Positions 9,836-18,101 of a stretch of 56,136 bases of DNA are shown here, piece after piece. The notes under the pieces were generated by a model. That model was not told where the DNA came from. It made no database searches and saw nothing but the letters and a program-made list of their open reading frames with translations. Numbering within the stretch: position 1 is the first letter of the stretch; each line of letters begins with the position of its first letter. Position numbers and translations under genes: made by a program. The stretch comes from an uncultured Arenicella sp. (lineage in GTDB: Bacteria; Pseudomonadota; Gammaproteobacteria; Arenicellales; Arenicellaceae), in contig CAKZRZ010000038.1 in assembly GCA_937918955.1 (NCBI GenBank), positions 1-56,136 of the forward strand. Direction: 5' to 3'.

Positions 9836-10549
9836 ATGAATCGTCCAAATAGAGGCATGAACCTCACACAACAAGTCGCTGACACACTCGGCAACGCGAT
9901 TGTCAACGGCCAATACGGCGAGCATAATCCAGTGCCTAGTGAAGCCGTGTTGTGTGAACAACTTAATGTGTCTCGAAGTGCAGCGCGAGAAGCCGTGAAG
10001 TCTCTTGCGGCTAAGGGGTTAATTACCTCGCGTGCACGCCAAGGAATTCGAGTACTGCCGGAGTCTGAGTGGAACTTATTTGACGCCGATGTACTTAGAT
10101 GGATGCGTGACTCAAACCCATCACTTGAATTGCTACGTGAGTTTACCGAGCTGAGAGTTGCTATAGAACCCGAGGCCGCAATGCTCGCGGCTCAGCGCCA
10201 AAATGCGGATAAGATCAAAATGATATCCCAAGCATTAGAGCGGATGAAGAAAGCCGAATCAGGGCTCGATGACCCTTTGGAATCAGACATTGCGTTTCAC
10301 TTGAGTATTTTGGATGCCAGTGAAAATCGTTTCTTCATGCAATTAGGCCGCATTATAGACACCACTCTGAGGGTCAGCATTCGCTTTACCAATATGCGAA
10401 CTGGTGTTCGCGCGGGCAACCATGCTGAGCATAAAATGATTTACGATTCGATTGTCGCAGGCAAGCCTGAAGAAGCCGCCAAAAACGCAACCAATTTAAT
10501 GGATGCCGCATTGCAGACAATCGTCTCAGCATTGAAAGAAGGACTTTAG
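9836..10549 (+). CDS. FadR-subfamily GntR transcriptional regulator (DgoR-like)
   Basis: 237 residues. A winged helix-turn-helix occupies about residues 8-78, with the recognition region LCEQLNVSRSAAREAVKSLA and the wing LITSRARQGIRVLP. The C-terminal two-thirds is an all-helical FCD ligand domain (about 95-230) with the metal- and acid-binding style residues of the family: R in ELRVAIEPEAA, D and H in ESDIAFHLSIL, and a late H in NHAEHKMIYDSI. The segment around EWNLFDADVLRWM resembles E. coli DgoR, the galactonate repressor. Position between alpha-galactosidase and dgoD supports control of both. No clear ribosome site precedes the ATG; an internal ATG at 9857 is an alternative. It is convergent with dgoD, with ten bases between the stops. 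Confidence 0.85.
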   Translation: MNRPNRGMNLTQQVADTLGNAIVNGQYGEHNPVPSEAVLCEQLNVSRSAAREAVKSLAAKGLITSRARQGIRVLPESEWNLFDADVLRWMRDSNPSLELLREFTELRVAIEPEAAMLAAQRQNADKIKMISQALERMKKAESGLDDPLESDIAFHLSILDASENRFFMQLGRIIDTTLRVSIRFTNMRTGVRAGNHAEHKMIYDSIVAGKPEEAAKNATNLMDAALQTIVSALKEGL

Positions 10550-10559
10550 ATCTTTTCTA

Positions 10560-11708
10560 CTACCATTCGGCGATTGATCCATCTTCGTGTCGCCAGATAG
10601 GGTTCTTCCAATCGCAGCCTTCTTTGGCCATTTCTTTAATGTGGTCTTCATCTACTTCTACGCCTAAGCCCGGCTTAGTTAGTGGTTTGATGTACCCATC
10701 AGTAATCGCGAAGTCGTCTTTGTTTTTAACATAGTCAAGTAGTTCGGCACCTTGATTGTAATGAATACCCATTGACTGCTCTTGAATAACAGCATTGTGC
10801 GATACAAAGTCGACCGCCAAACATGCAGCTAAGGCAATCGGACCTAGTGGGCAGTGCGGTGCCAAAGCAACATCATAGGCTTCGGCCATTGATGCAATTT
10901 TCATACACTCAGTAATGCCACCAGCGTGCGATAGATCTGGTTGTACAATTCCAATACCCCCCGATTCAAACACACGTTTGAACTCAAAACGGCTAAACAT
11001 GCGTTCACCAGCCGCAAGCACGATACTCGTTCCTCGGCTTAGTTCTGAATACTGTTCTGCTTGCTCAGCCAATACTGGCTCTTCGACAAATAAGGGCCTA
11101 AACGGTTCAAGTTCGCGCAGTAATACTTTTGCCATCGGCACCGATACGCGGCCGTGAAAATCTAAACCAAAATCAACTTGATTGCCTAAGTCGGCACGGA
11201 TCGCTCCAATGCGTTCGATAACTTGATCAACCGCACGGTGCCCATCAATCATTTGCAATCGCCCACAACCATTTAGTTTAAAGGTATCCCAGCCGCTTTG
11301 CATTAAGCTACGCATGTGCGAACTTTCTTCGGCTGGGTCATCACCACCAACCCACGAGTAGGTTTTCATTTTGTCGCGGACCAAGCCGCCTAGCAACTCA
11401 TAGACTGGCTGACCGAGAACTTTACCTTTGATATCCCAAAGCGCTTGATCGATACCAGCAATCGCCGACATGAGAATAGGGCCGCCTCGATAGAAACCGC
11501 CTCGATACATTGTTTGCCAATGATCATTGATACGCCGAGGGTCTTTGCCGATTAGATAACTCGAAAGTTCTTCAACCGCAGCAGCCACGGAATGTGCTCG
11601 ACCTTCGATCACGGGCTCGCCCCAACCGGTAATGCCTTCGTCAGTTTCAATCGCTAGGAAAAGCCATCTTGGCTTTACCGAGTAAAGCCTGAATTTTGTG
11701 ATTTTCAT
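10560..11708 (-). CDS. dgoD: D-galactonate dehydratase
   Basis: Enolase-superfamily enzyme that converts D-galactonate to 2-keto-3-deoxygalactonate, the first step of galactonate catabolism. The 382-residue product from the ATG at 11708 is close to E. coli DgoD throughout, from MKITKFRLY to the C-terminal [11 protein letters not shown]. Diagnostic segments are [42 protein letters not shown], the magnesium ligands in [14 protein letters not shown] and [10 protein letters not shown], and the catalytic histidine in APHCPLGP. The 11708 start is preferred to an in-frame start at 11747 because it aligns with the family N-terminus and has GGAG eight bases upstream. No KDPGal kinase, aldolase or galactonate transporter follows, so the pathway must be completed elsewhere. 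Confidence 0.93.
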   Translation of the reverse strand: MKITKFRLYSVKPRWLFLAIETDEGITGWGEPVIEGRAHSVAAAVEELSSYLIGKDPRRINDHWQTMYRGGFYRGGPILMSAIAGIDQALWDIKGKVLGQPVYELLGGLVRDKMKTYSWVGGDDPAEESSHMRSLMQSGWDTFKLNGCGRLQMIDGHRAVDQVIERIGAIRADLGNQVDFGLDFHGRVSVPMAKVLLRELEPFRPLFVEEPVLAEQAEQYSELSRGTSIVLAAGERMFSRFEFKRVFESGGIGIVQPDLSHAGGITECMKIASMAEAYDVALAPHCPLGPIALAACLAVDFVSHNAVIQEQSMGIHYNQGAELLDYVKNKDDFAITDGYIKPLTKPGLGVEVDEDHIKEMAKEGCDWKNPIWRHEDGSIAEW

Positions 11709-11812
11709 GATACATTCTCCGCGGCGAACGTCTTCCAAACGCGCCAAAACCTAGGTTGCCAACAACACTTCTCAGCCTAAAATTCAAGCAATAAGAGACA
11801 TTCACTCGCCTC

Positions 11813-11831
11813 TGTATATTTATATGATAAA
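11813..11831 (-). promoter_or_regulatory. Candidate GntR operator, copy 2 (upstream of dgoD)
   Basis: Read on the minus strand this is TTTATCATATAAATATACA, differing from copy 1 (9777-9795) only at two central bases (AA for TT). It lies directly after the predicted dgoD -10 box, over the expected transcription start, which is where a repressor would act. The remainder of the 298-base gap between dgoD and the DUF4389 gene shows no coding frame. Confidence 0.5.
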
Positions 11832-11835
11832 TAAG

Positions 11836-11864
11836 ATGGTACAACGAGAGCACTAGGCTGTCAA
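11836..11864 (-). promoter_or_regulatory. Candidate sigma-70 promoter of dgoD
   Basis: On the minus strand a perfect -35 box TTGACA (11859-11864) is followed, after 17 bases, by TACCAT (11836-11841), which keeps the conserved first two and last bases of a -10 box. Predicted transcription would start near 11829, about 120 bases before the dgoD ATG and inside the candidate operator. Confidence 0.5.
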
Positions 11865-12006
11865 AAGATTGTCCACCCTGAAAATCAATAATTTAATTCC
11901 CGTTAAGTGCCCGTCACTAGATTACTGTCAATAATCTTTAAAAAGAATTTTATGCCCCTATATCTAGAATTCTACCAACTAGATTGAAACAACTTTGGAG
12001 GTTTTT

Positions 12007-12294
12007 ATGTCAAATCAATATGAAGGCAACGCAGGCTGGACGCGTGTTCTATTCGTTGCCTTATTCTGGGTCGCTTTTTATCTCACTCAGTTCGTTGTCG
12101 CTGCAGTCGTCATTGCGCAGTGCGCTTTCACGCTAATCGGTGGAGCGCCTAATCAGCAACTACTGTCGTTCGGAGATAGCCTAAGCCGTTATGTTCAAGA
12201 GATTCTTCGCTACGTAACATTCAATAGCGATCAACGCCCATTCCCGTTCAGCGATTTCCCAAAATCTGATTTGGTAATTCCATCTGAAAACTAA
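12007..12294 (+). CDS. DUF4389 membrane protein
   Basis: A 95-residue protein of the DUF4389 family, whose function is unknown. The ATG at 12007 is chosen because GGAGG lies five bases upstream; the longer frame would need a TTG start overlapping that site. One long hydrophobic stretch, roughly residues 12-45 (VLFVALFWVAFYLTQFVVAA onward), probably forms one or two membrane helices. The conserved DUF4389-like tail follows: LSRYVQEILRYVTF and then the proline/phenylalanine-rich PFPFSDFP. It stands alone between dgoD and soxR. Confidence 0.8.
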   Translation: MSNQYEGNAGWTRVLFVALFWVAFYLTQFVVAAVVIAQCAFTLIGGAPNQQLLSFGDSLSRYVQEILRYVTFNSDQRPFPFSDFPKSDLVIPSEN

Positions 12295-12300
12295 GACTTT

Positions 12301-12319
12301 ATCGATCATACTGATCGAT
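12301..12319. terminator. Perfect hairpin after the DUF4389 gene
   Basis: ATCGATCA (12301-12308) pairs perfectly with TGATCGAT (12312-12319) around a three-base loop, six bases after the DUF4389 stop. No uridine run follows, so intrinsic termination is uncertain; it may only stabilise the 3' end. Confidence 0.35.
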
Positions 12320-12406
12320 GATGATACCTAAACGTCGCCACCGAGTAGATCTCGATGAGCGGCGCTTTAGATTCAACATGTTAGTTCCAATAACAAAATT
12401 CGGCCG

Positions 12407-12910
12407 TTAATTTCCACCATTGCTAGCCGCCAAGTCGCTTGGTGCATCTCCCAGTAGGTACCGGGGGCCTGCGCCTAAATTGGCTGCGGCATCATCTCTG
12501 TTATACAGTCTGCAACTTGCTAAGGATAAGCAACCGCAACCAATGCAACCGTCTAATTTTGATTTCAATGTTTCTAGTTCGTCTATTTTACGTTGAATAT
12601 CTTTGCTGAAAGTTCGACTTAAGCGCGACCAGTCCGCTTTATTCGGCGTGCGCTCATCTGGAAGAGCAAGCAATGCCTTTGAAATTTGAGCCAAGGAATA
12701 GCCGAGGTTTTGAGCAATCAAAATAAACGACACTCGACGCACTACTGAACGCGCGAAAATTCGGTGCCCGCTGTTGCTTCTCGCTGCGGGTATCAACTCC
12801 TTGTCGGCATAAAAGCGGATCCCTGAAACGCTTGTACCAGTCCTGGCGGCAAGTTCACCAATGCTGAGCATGGTATTTCGCTTAAATCTTAGCTCTTCTT
12901 TTGACTTCAT
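12407..12910 (-). CDS. soxR: SoxR, redox-sensing MerR-family regulator
   Basis: 167-residue MerR-family activator that senses redox-cycling compounds or superoxide through a [2Fe-2S] cluster. The N-terminal helix-turn-helix (SIGELAARTGTSVSGIRFYA, about 16-35) is followed by the dimerisation helix and the SoxR signature C122-x2-C125-x-C127-x5-C133 (GCIGCGCLSLASCRLYNRDD). All four cluster cysteines are present. GGAAG precedes the ATG at 12910; an internal ATG at codon 14 is the alternative. The gene is divergent from a VOC-family gene across a consensus SoxR box. No soxS is adjacent, as in most non-enteric bacteria, where SoxR controls target genes directly. Confidence 0.95.
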   Translation of the reverse strand: MKSKEELRFKRNTMLSIGELAARTGTSVSGIRFYADKELIPAARSNSGHRIFARSVVRRVSFILIAQNLGYSLAQISKALLALPDERTPNKADWSRLSRTFSKDIQRKIDELETLKSKLDGCIGCGCLSLASCRLYNRDDAAANLGAGPRYLLGDAPSDLAASNGGN

Positions 12911-12969
12911 ATTTCTTCCACTTATGTCTCGTTATCTCAAGGCGTTTAACACTATTCGCATTTAATAAA

Positions 12970-12998
12970 ACTTTATGAGTAAAAACACTTTACCTCAA
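12970..12998 (-). promoter_or_regulatory. Candidate soxR promoter
   Basis: On the minus strand TTGAGG (12993-12998) and TAAAGT (12970-12975) are separated by 17 bases. The -35 element lies inside the SoxR box, so SoxR bound there would also repress its own gene, as in enteric soxR. Confidence 0.45.
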
Positions 12999-13019
12999 GT
13001 TAACTTGAGATATTAAGAT
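12989..13019 (+). promoter_or_regulatory. SoxR-activated promoter with SoxR box, driving the VOC gene
   Basis: A perfect 16-base palindrome, CTCAAGTTAACTTGAG at 12994-13009, matches the enteric soxS operator core. It sits between a -35-like TTTACC (12989-12994) and a -10-like TAAGAT (13014-13019). The spacing is 19 bases, the lengthened spacer of MerR-family activated promoters. The arrangement predicts strong induction of the downstream VOC gene when SoxR is oxidised. Confidence 0.88.
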
Positions 13020-13096
13020 ATTTTTTATTAAGTAAGATTATCTTGAAATGCAAATTTCAACTAACACATCCCTCACTAAATACTTGGGAGAAATTT

Positions 13097-13504
13097 ATGA
13101 CAAGCAAACAAAAAAAGAACTTGCACGAAGCATCAATTGAGCATTTGAATTTAAGCGCCAGTGATCCTGACAAACTTGCTGAACAACTTTGCCAACTCTT
13201 TAATTGGCAAGTTCGATGGTCTGGGGCATCAATGGATGACGGCTACACCGTGCATGTTGGCGGATCAAACTCATATATCGCGATCTATAAGAATAATAAC
13301 TTGGTTGAGAATCGACAAAGAGGCCACAGCACCATCCATAATCTAAACCATATTGGAGTGGTCGTAGACGATTTAAAAAAGCTTAGGCAACGCTCAGAAG
13401 AGCTCGACCTTTCACCTTTCAACGACAGAGACTATGAACCCTGTAAGAGCTTTTACTGCCACCTGATAGATGGCTTGGAACTCGAGGTAATTGCCTATTC
13501 TTAA
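13097..13504 (+). CDS. VOC-family (glyoxalase/bleomycin-resistance fold) protein under SoxR control
   Basis: 135 residues from the ATG at 13097, chosen because GGGAG lies just upstream; an in-frame upstream start at 13043 is less likely. The protein has one vicinal-oxygen-chelate domain with paired beta-alpha-beta-beta-beta units: IEHLNLSASDPDKLAEQLCQLFNWQVRW, then YTVHVGGSNSYIAIY, then LNHIGVVVDDLKKLRQR and FYCHLIDGLELEVIAY. Candidate metal ligands are the His in IEHLNL, the His in LNHIG and the Glu near the C-terminus (LELEV). Members isomerise, cleave or sequester electrophilic or aromatic compounds. Its promoter carries a consensus SoxR box, so it probably handles a redox-active compound or its product. 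The substrate is unknown. Confidence 0.85.
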   Translation: MTSKQKKNLHEASIEHLNLSASDPDKLAEQLCQLFNWQVRWSGASMDDGYTVHVGGSNSYIAIYKNNNLVENRQRGHSTIHNLNHIGVVVDDLKKLRQRSEELDLSPFNDRDYEPCKSFYCHLIDGLELEVIAYS

Positions 13505-13552
13505 TGAGCTATTTTTAGTGCCCGAATAATGGGAAGAAATCACTCTGACGAG

Positions 13553-13595
13553 GCGCCCCTATCCAGATTCGTTTTGAGTATTAGGGGTGCTTTTT
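13553..13595 (+). terminator. Rho-independent terminator of the VOC gene
   Basis: GCGCCCCTA (13553-13561) pairs with TAGGGGTGC (13582-13590, one G-T wobble) and is followed by five T residues. The right arm overlaps the stop codon of the convergent PepSY gene. Confidence 0.6.
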
Positions 13596-14696
13596 AAGAT
13601 ATGAGGATGCGCCAAATATGCAAACAAGCGCCAGCGTCAAGCCGACTATCGATAAAAACAACTTATACAATATTCCCAACTTGGCGGTATGCAATGGGTA
13701 TGAAAAACCAAAGACTCGTAAAGCCATGGCCTGCTCGAGCTCGTCGCGGATCTCGATTCGACCGTCTACAAAAAACTTCATTGATGTTCGCCCCAGCCGA
13801 TGCCATCCGCGCTCCTGTTGGAGGCTAACAACCCGCTTTGCAATCGTATCGACCTCTCCTATACGGGCGGGTTGAACAGACCTGATTTTCGAATTAGGAA
13901 AGCGCTCCCGCGCTACAGCAATCATGTCATGCCATGAAACCAAACTACCATCGACCTGCTCAATTTTACTAACTACATCAGTTTGTGAAAGTTCAGAGAT
14001 ACTTGTTTTTTCAACATTTGCTTCTCGCATCAAACCAGTAGTTTCAAGAACAAGCCAACGCGATTCCACGGGATATACAAGTATTACGCCGGTAGTTATT
14101 AAGAGTAAAAACGGCACCGCAAATACGGCACCTAGATTACCGTGACTCACGATCAGGCGCGTTCGAACGCCTGTGCCTCTGATGAAGAACTCTCTAGACA
14201 ATATGCGCCACAGCATAAAACCTTCAGACAAAGCTTGCCGCCTTCGCCACCAAATTGATACGCCTAAAGTAATGAGCAACAAACCTAATAGACCACCAAA
14301 GCCTACAATATTCAAACCAACTGCATTCCCCAACAAAAGTTGATGATGTAAATCGAGTATCAAATCTTCGAATCGTTCTCCGGCTTCCCATGCTTGAATA
14401 AACTCACCGCGCTGTGTATGCCAGGCGTAACGTCGATCACTTAAGAATACCTTATGAATACTTAAGTCTTCACTATAAAGCTGAATGAACAGCACTTCGT
14501 TATCCGCGTAGTGATCTTCAATTGTCTTGATCGCGTTTGGCAATTCGTACGGCGCGATTACTTCTTTAGATCCGTCAACAGTTAACCAAAGATATTCTTT
14601 TTTCCAAAGCAGCATCACACCCGTAACACTGATGATCAGAAAAATAATACCTAAGCAAAGGCCGAGATAACGATGTAGTGATTTACGAAACATCAC
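13581..14696 (-). CDS. PepSY-associated transmembrane protein
   Basis: 371 residues of the PepSY-associated TM helix family, in which PepSY modules flank membrane helices. Relatives include flavin- or heme-linked iron-siderophore reductases and proteins of unknown role. Visible parts: N-terminal helix after MMFRKSLHRYLGL (about 8-32), an extracytoplasmic segment with HTQRGEFIQAWEAGERFEDL, the HHQLLLG motif before a second helix (about 115-150, with the histidines typical of this family), a third helix after SHGNLGAVFAVP (about 180-205), a second PepSY-like loop and a C-terminal helix (about 345-365). The two adjacent ATG codons leave the exact start open and no strong ribosome site is seen. 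It is divergent from the unknown membrane gene at 14748. Confidence 0.82.
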   Translation of the reverse strand: MMFRKSLHRYLGLCLGIIFLIISVTGVMLLWKKEYLWLTVDGSKEVIAPYELPNAIKTIEDHYADNEVLFIQLYSEDLSIHKVFLSDRRYAWHTQRGEFIQAWEAGERFEDLILDLHHQLLLGNAVGLNIVGFGGLLGLLLITLGVSIWWRRRQALSEGFMLWRILSREFFIRGTGVRTRLIVSHGNLGAVFAVPFLLLITTGVILVYPVESRWLVLETTGLMREANVEKTSISELSQTDVVSKIEQVDGSLVSWHDMIAVARERFPNSKIRSVQPARIGEVDTIAKRVVSLQQERGWHRLGRTSMKFFVDGRIEIRDELEQAMALRVFGFSYPLHTAKLGILYKLFLSIVGLTLALVCIFGASSYLKKHP

Positions 14697-14747
14697 GATA
14701 TTATAGTTGTCACTTAGACTTTAGAAACAAAATAATGGATCGAGCCT

Positions 14748-15245
14748 ATGAGCCATGTAAAACAATGCACTCCTAAGACTGTGGCGCTATTTCTTGCAAG
14801 CTTACTTTTCAGTAGCCTCGGCTTCGCACAAGAATTCGAGCATGGCAATCAAGCGATGCAAGTGTTTGATGCGCAGGGTTTTTATAGCTCGCCACTCTGG
14901 GTGCAATTATGGGTTGGTTTTATGGCGACCTGGTTTATGGGCGGAATATTCTTCGTGAAAAATCACTCTATCGCGCGCTGGATTTTTGGTGGCATGGTTG
15001 CCGGCGTAATTTGCAGTATGATTATCGGCAAAATTTTCGGGATCCCAAATTACTCAGGCTATATAGCCCTAATCCACGTAATTTTCTGGACACCCGGCCT
15101 TATCAAATTACTGACCCAGCGACCATTTGTTGCTAAACCGAGTGCATATAGTATTTGGTGCAGTGTTATGACATTTGTAATTTGCTTTTCGTTTATATTT
15201 GATATTCGAGATGCTCTAATCTTTCTGCAACACAGTATCGCTTAA
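14748..15245 (+). CDS. Unknown membrane protein
   Basis: 165 residues that I do not recognise. Residues 1-27 look like a signal peptide (cleavage near GFAQE) or a first helix. Three or four further hydrophobic segments follow: LWVQLWVGFMATWFMGGIFF, WIFGGMVAGVICSMIIG, YIALIHVIFWTPGLIKLL and VMTFVICFSFIFDI. The histidine in IALIHVIFW lies inside a predicted helix. The gene starts 51 bases from the divergently oriented PepSY-TM gene, so the two may share a control region. No function should be assigned. Confidence 0.7.
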   Translation: MSHVKQCTPKTVALFLASLLFSSLGFAQEFEHGNQAMQVFDAQGFYSSPLWVQLWVGFMATWFMGGIFFVKNHSIARWIFGGMVAGVICSMIIGKIFGIPNYSGYIALIHVIFWTPGLIKLLTQRPFVAKPSAYSIWCSVMTFVICFSFIFDIRDALIFLQHSIA

Positions 15246-15340
15246 CGGGCTTTTTGGCAGACTAAACAACACCGGCTGATAAAAATACTGAGAATGCTTT
15301 GACCAATGAATGCCTTATCAAACATCGAATAAGCGATCGA

Positions 15341-15958
15341 TTATTCGACTGCTTTCTCAACTGCCCGAAGAAATGCTGGGCGGCTCATACAACGCTGCAT
15401 ATACGCTTGCAACACAGGATAGTCAGCAAGCTGACCTAGTCGCTCACCCATAGAAACTACATAGCAAATCCCGAAATCCGCACCACTGAAATTGTTGCCG
15501 AGGATGTAGTCATTTTCGCCAAGTTGGCTAACGATGTGGCCGAAATGTAACTTGATCTCGGCATCACTAAAAGGCGTTATAACAGGGTGATCAATTCCGC
15601 TTCTCAGCGTTAGCATTTTCAATAGTAAGGGTGCGAAAACTGACCCCTCTGAGTACGCAAGCCATTGTTGATACTTTGCCCAAACCGCTAAATCGTCTTT
15701 ACTTGGGTGCAAGACAAAATCGCTATCGAATTTTTCGAGAATATAATTCGTAATCACCCCAGACTCAGTTAGCATCAAATCTCCATCTTCAATGACTGGG
15801 CTTTTACCTAAGGGGTGAACGGCTTTAAGGTCGGCCTGCGAGCGCATTGTTTCTGGGTCACGTAAATAGACTTTCAAGTCGTATTCGGCGCCCGCTTCTT
15901 CTAATAACCAAACAGTAAAAAGTGAGCGACCGATGCGCAAGTGATGGAGTGTGATCAT
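15341..15958 (-). CDS. Glutathione S-transferase family protein
   Basis: 205-residue cytosolic GST. The thioredoxin-like N-terminal domain (about 1-80) has LHHLRIGRSLFTVWLLEEAG and the glutathione-contacting cis-proline/Ser segment GKSPVIEDGDLMLTESGVI. A helical C-terminal domain follows, with the N-capping GADFGICYVV motif (about 158-168) that normally reads GAD-x-S/T in the family. The short N-terminus with LHHLRIGRS resembles the bacterial YfcG/GstB-like groups, which act on electrophiles or disulphides. GAG precedes the ATG. It is followed on the same strand by no partner gene. The substrate cannot be deduced. Confidence 0.9.
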   Translation of the reverse strand: MITLHHLRIGRSLFTVWLLEEAGAEYDLKVYLRDPETMRSQADLKAVHPLGKSPVIEDGDLMLTESGVITNYILEKFDSDFVLHPSKDDLAVWAKYQQWLAYSEGSVFAPLLLKMLTLRSGIDHPVITPFSDAEIKLHFGHIVSQLGENDYILGNNFSGADFGICYVVSMGERLGQLADYPVLQAYMQRCMSRPAFLRAVEKAVE

Positions 15959-16012
15959 AAGGTTCTCGTATTGGACTAATTTGTTGTTCGCTCAATTATA
16001 ATTTGCTTCGGT

Positions 16013-16729
16013 CTACTCAATGTCTTCGACTCGAGCAGTATCTTCGACAAAGCCTAATTCAATTCCTTTGTAACGACCTGTTAACGCTAGCTCACGCATT
16101 TTCTTTAAAGTTTTATACGGCGATTCAACAATCATTAGGTTGATTAACCAAGCTGGAATTTTTCCATTGGGGTCAATGTGAGCGTAGTTCTCAACCAGTA
16201 CTTTGCCATTTTCTTGCGGTGTAAAATGCCATTCCGAGGAAGCAGCTTTCACTCTCACTAATCCTTTTTGTTTTGGTAATTTTTCAGGTGCCGCGTCACT
16301 GTGCATAGAAATTTTGCCGCTATCACGATCATAGAACCAAGTTACCTTGGCAACAACATCACGATCACGAACAGGAAACGGTGCATCATTAACAGAGCGA
16401 ACGTAGCACACACTCGGCGATATTCGCTCAATAACTTCAGCAGATTTACACATTGCCGCCCAGTTAGGGCAATTCTCGAGATCCATCACCAGCGCTGCTA
16501 GCTCTTTAGGCGAAACATCAACTTCCATGGTGGATAAAATTGCACGAAATTTGGACCCCGGCACTTTAGCCAAATAGACCTGAATACCTTTTCGATCTCG
16601 CTTTAGCTTCCATTCCAAGTCGTTATCTTTCCAAGCTGCGAACGCGCTGGTCGACAGGTAAAAGCTTAGCGAGACCAAGACTAAGGCGACATTGCTGATG
16701 TTAAAGGTTCTGGCGATGACTAAAAACAA
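16013..16729 (-). CDS. Exported START-domain lipid-binding protein
   Basis: 238 residues. A signal peptide covers about residues 1-31 (cleavage near SAFAA). The rest is a StAR-related lipid transfer (START) domain, a helix-grip fold that binds lipids or sterols. It shows WKLKRDRKGIQVYLAKVPGS, VMDLENCPNWAAMCKSAEVI, VRSVNDAPFPVRDRDVVAKV and a C-terminal helix (LMIVESPYKTLKKMREL). The only in-frame start that retains the full signal peptide is a TTG at 16729, because an in-frame stop lies a few codons upstream; this start is unusual but plausible. Periplasmic START proteins of this type are common in Gammaproteobacteria and of unproven role. Confidence 0.85.
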   Translation of the reverse strand: MFLVIARTFNISNVALVLVSLSFYLSTSAFAAWKDNDLEWKLKRDRKGIQVYLAKVPGSKFRAILSTMEVDVSPKELAALVMDLENCPNWAAMCKSAEVIERISPSVCYVRSVNDAPFPVRDRDVVAKVTWFYDRDSGKISMHSDAAPEKLPKQKGLVRVKAASSEWHFTPQENGKVLVENYAHIDPNGKIPAWLINLMIVESPYKTLKKMRELALTGRYKGIELGFVEDTARVEDIE

Positions 16730-16886
16730 GCTGTTAAATGGCCCCTAAATTGGAAAAACAGACAACTAAATTATCTTCTACTGCGCCATCATACATTACT
16801 TTTGCAAGGCTTCGCGTAGCATTAGCGTTGACCATCAAGTAAGCAGCATCCAATATAATGACCACCGTCAACCCTAGGAGTTTAAT

Positions 16887-17462
16887 ATGCGTGCCCAGTT
16901 TCATAAAATGTCCGATAGCACAGCCGAAGATTGGCAAACAATTATGGGCGAACAAATGGCATTTTTTAGTAAATTGCCAGATAGAATCTTAGCGCATATG
17001 CAATTGCTTGACTCCGACTATGGAGGCTTCCCTGTTGATCGTTTGCAACACAGTTTGCAAACTGCCGAACTTGCGGCTGAGGCTGGAGAGGATGAACAAT
17101 ATGTGGTTTGCGCCCTCTTGCATGACATAGGTGACACGCTCGGCAGTGCGAACCATGCCGATGTAGCGGCCTCAATTCTCGAACCATTTGTGAGCGACGA
17201 AAACCTTTGGATGATCAAACATCATGCTGTGGTTCAGGGCTATAATTTTTTTCACTATCTTGGCATTGACCGAAACATGCGCGACCAATTTCGAGATCAC
17301 CCGTATTATCAACGCACGCTCCGCTTTGTAGATCACTACGATGATTTGGCGTTTGATGCCCGTAAACCGAAACTCTCCTTAGACTTGTTTGAACCTTTGG
17401 TTCGCAGTGTTTTCGCAAAACCCCTCAACAGTCTGTACCAGTCAGCTCTTGAATCTGAATAA
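16887..17462 (+). CDS. HD-domain metal-dependent phosphohydrolase-like protein
   Basis: 191 residues, cytoplasmic. The HD-superfamily metal site is visible in order: His in RLQHSLQTAELA (about 53), the HD pair in CALLHDIGDTLGSANHADVA (about 81-82, with further His), His-His in MIKHHAVVQGYNF and the distal Asp in VDHYDDLAF. The spacing and the Tyr/Phe-rich loop recall small HD oxygenase or phosphohydrolase proteins encoded with phosphonate or lipid genes, but I cannot choose between those activities. AGGAG lies six bases before the ATG. The hemolysin III gene starts 18 bases after its stop, so the two probably form an operon. Confidence 0.8.
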   Translation: MRAQFHKMSDSTAEDWQTIMGEQMAFFSKLPDRILAHMQLLDSDYGGFPVDRLQHSLQTAELAAEAGEDEQYVVCALLHDIGDTLGSANHADVAASILEPFVSDENLWMIKHHAVVQGYNFFHYLGIDRNMRDQFRDHPYYQRTLRFVDHYDDLAFDARKPKLSLDLFEPLVRSVFAKPLNSLYQSALESE

Positions 17463-17480
17463 ATACGCACTCTAATTATC

Positions 17481-18092
17481 ATGTACAAAGGCGAAATTTT
17501 TAATAGCGTTAGCCACTTAGTTGCAGCTGCTCTGGCATTGGTTGGGGCTTCAGTCTTGATCACATTAGCAGCTGTTGAAGGCAATATATTGAAGATAGTG
17601 AGCTATACAGTCTACAGCATCACACTATTTCTGCTTTACCTAGCCTCGACCCTCTACCATAGTTTTCAGGGACGTGCCAAAGATGTGTTCCAGCGCTTTG
17701 ATCACCTTGCTATTTATTTACTCATCGCCGGAACATACACGCCCTTTGCTTTGGTTGCCATCAAGGGCTCCACGGGTTGGTGGTTATTCGGTGTGGTATG
17801 GAGCTTAGCGTTAATTGGGATGATTGTTGAAAACCTGCCTATTAAAGGCCCGCGCATTATTCCAATCGTTATTTATCTAATGATGGGGTGGGCCTGTGTG
17901 TTTACGCTCGACTCAATGATGGCAGGCATGTCTGAAATGGGCTTTGCCCTGCTTGTTGCTGGCGGCATAGTGTATTCTGCCGGCGTAGTCTTTTATGTGC
18001 TAGATAACTGGTTTCCGTGGTGCCATGAAATATGGCACCTATTCGTCATTGGCGGCAGTGTATGCCACTACTGGGCTATCTTTTTGCTCTAA
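17481..18092 (+). CDS. trhA: Hemolysin III family membrane protein (PAQR-like)
   Basis: 203 residues with seven hydrophobic helices, the hallmark of the hemolysin III/TrhA family. This family is related to PAQR receptors, and its bacterial members affect membrane energetics. Conserved motifs are present: NSVSHLVAAALALVGA (about 9-24), STLYHSFQGR with its His, FDHLAIYLLIAGTYTPF (about 73-89) and the C-terminal HEIWHLFVIGGSVCHY, whose histidines with the earlier ones form the predicted zinc site. The gene follows the HD-domain gene by 18 bases. An 18-bp tandem repeat lies just after its stop. Confidence 0.92.
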   Translation: MYKGEIFNSVSHLVAAALALVGASVLITLAAVEGNILKIVSYTVYSITLFLLYLASTLYHSFQGRAKDVFQRFDHLAIYLLIAGTYTPFALVAIKGSTGWWLFGVVWSLALIGMIVENLPIKGPRIIPIVIYLMMGWACVFTLDSMMAGMSEMGFALLVAGGIVYSAGVVFYVLDNWFPWCHEIWHLFVIGGSVCHYWAIFLL

Positions 18093-18101
18093 TTCTATGA
18101 A

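Noticed and set aside
11919-11937. Short hairpin AGATTA/TAATCT before the DUF4389 gene as a riboswitch
   Set aside because: Only six pairs and no matching aptamer-like conserved bases; probably chance.
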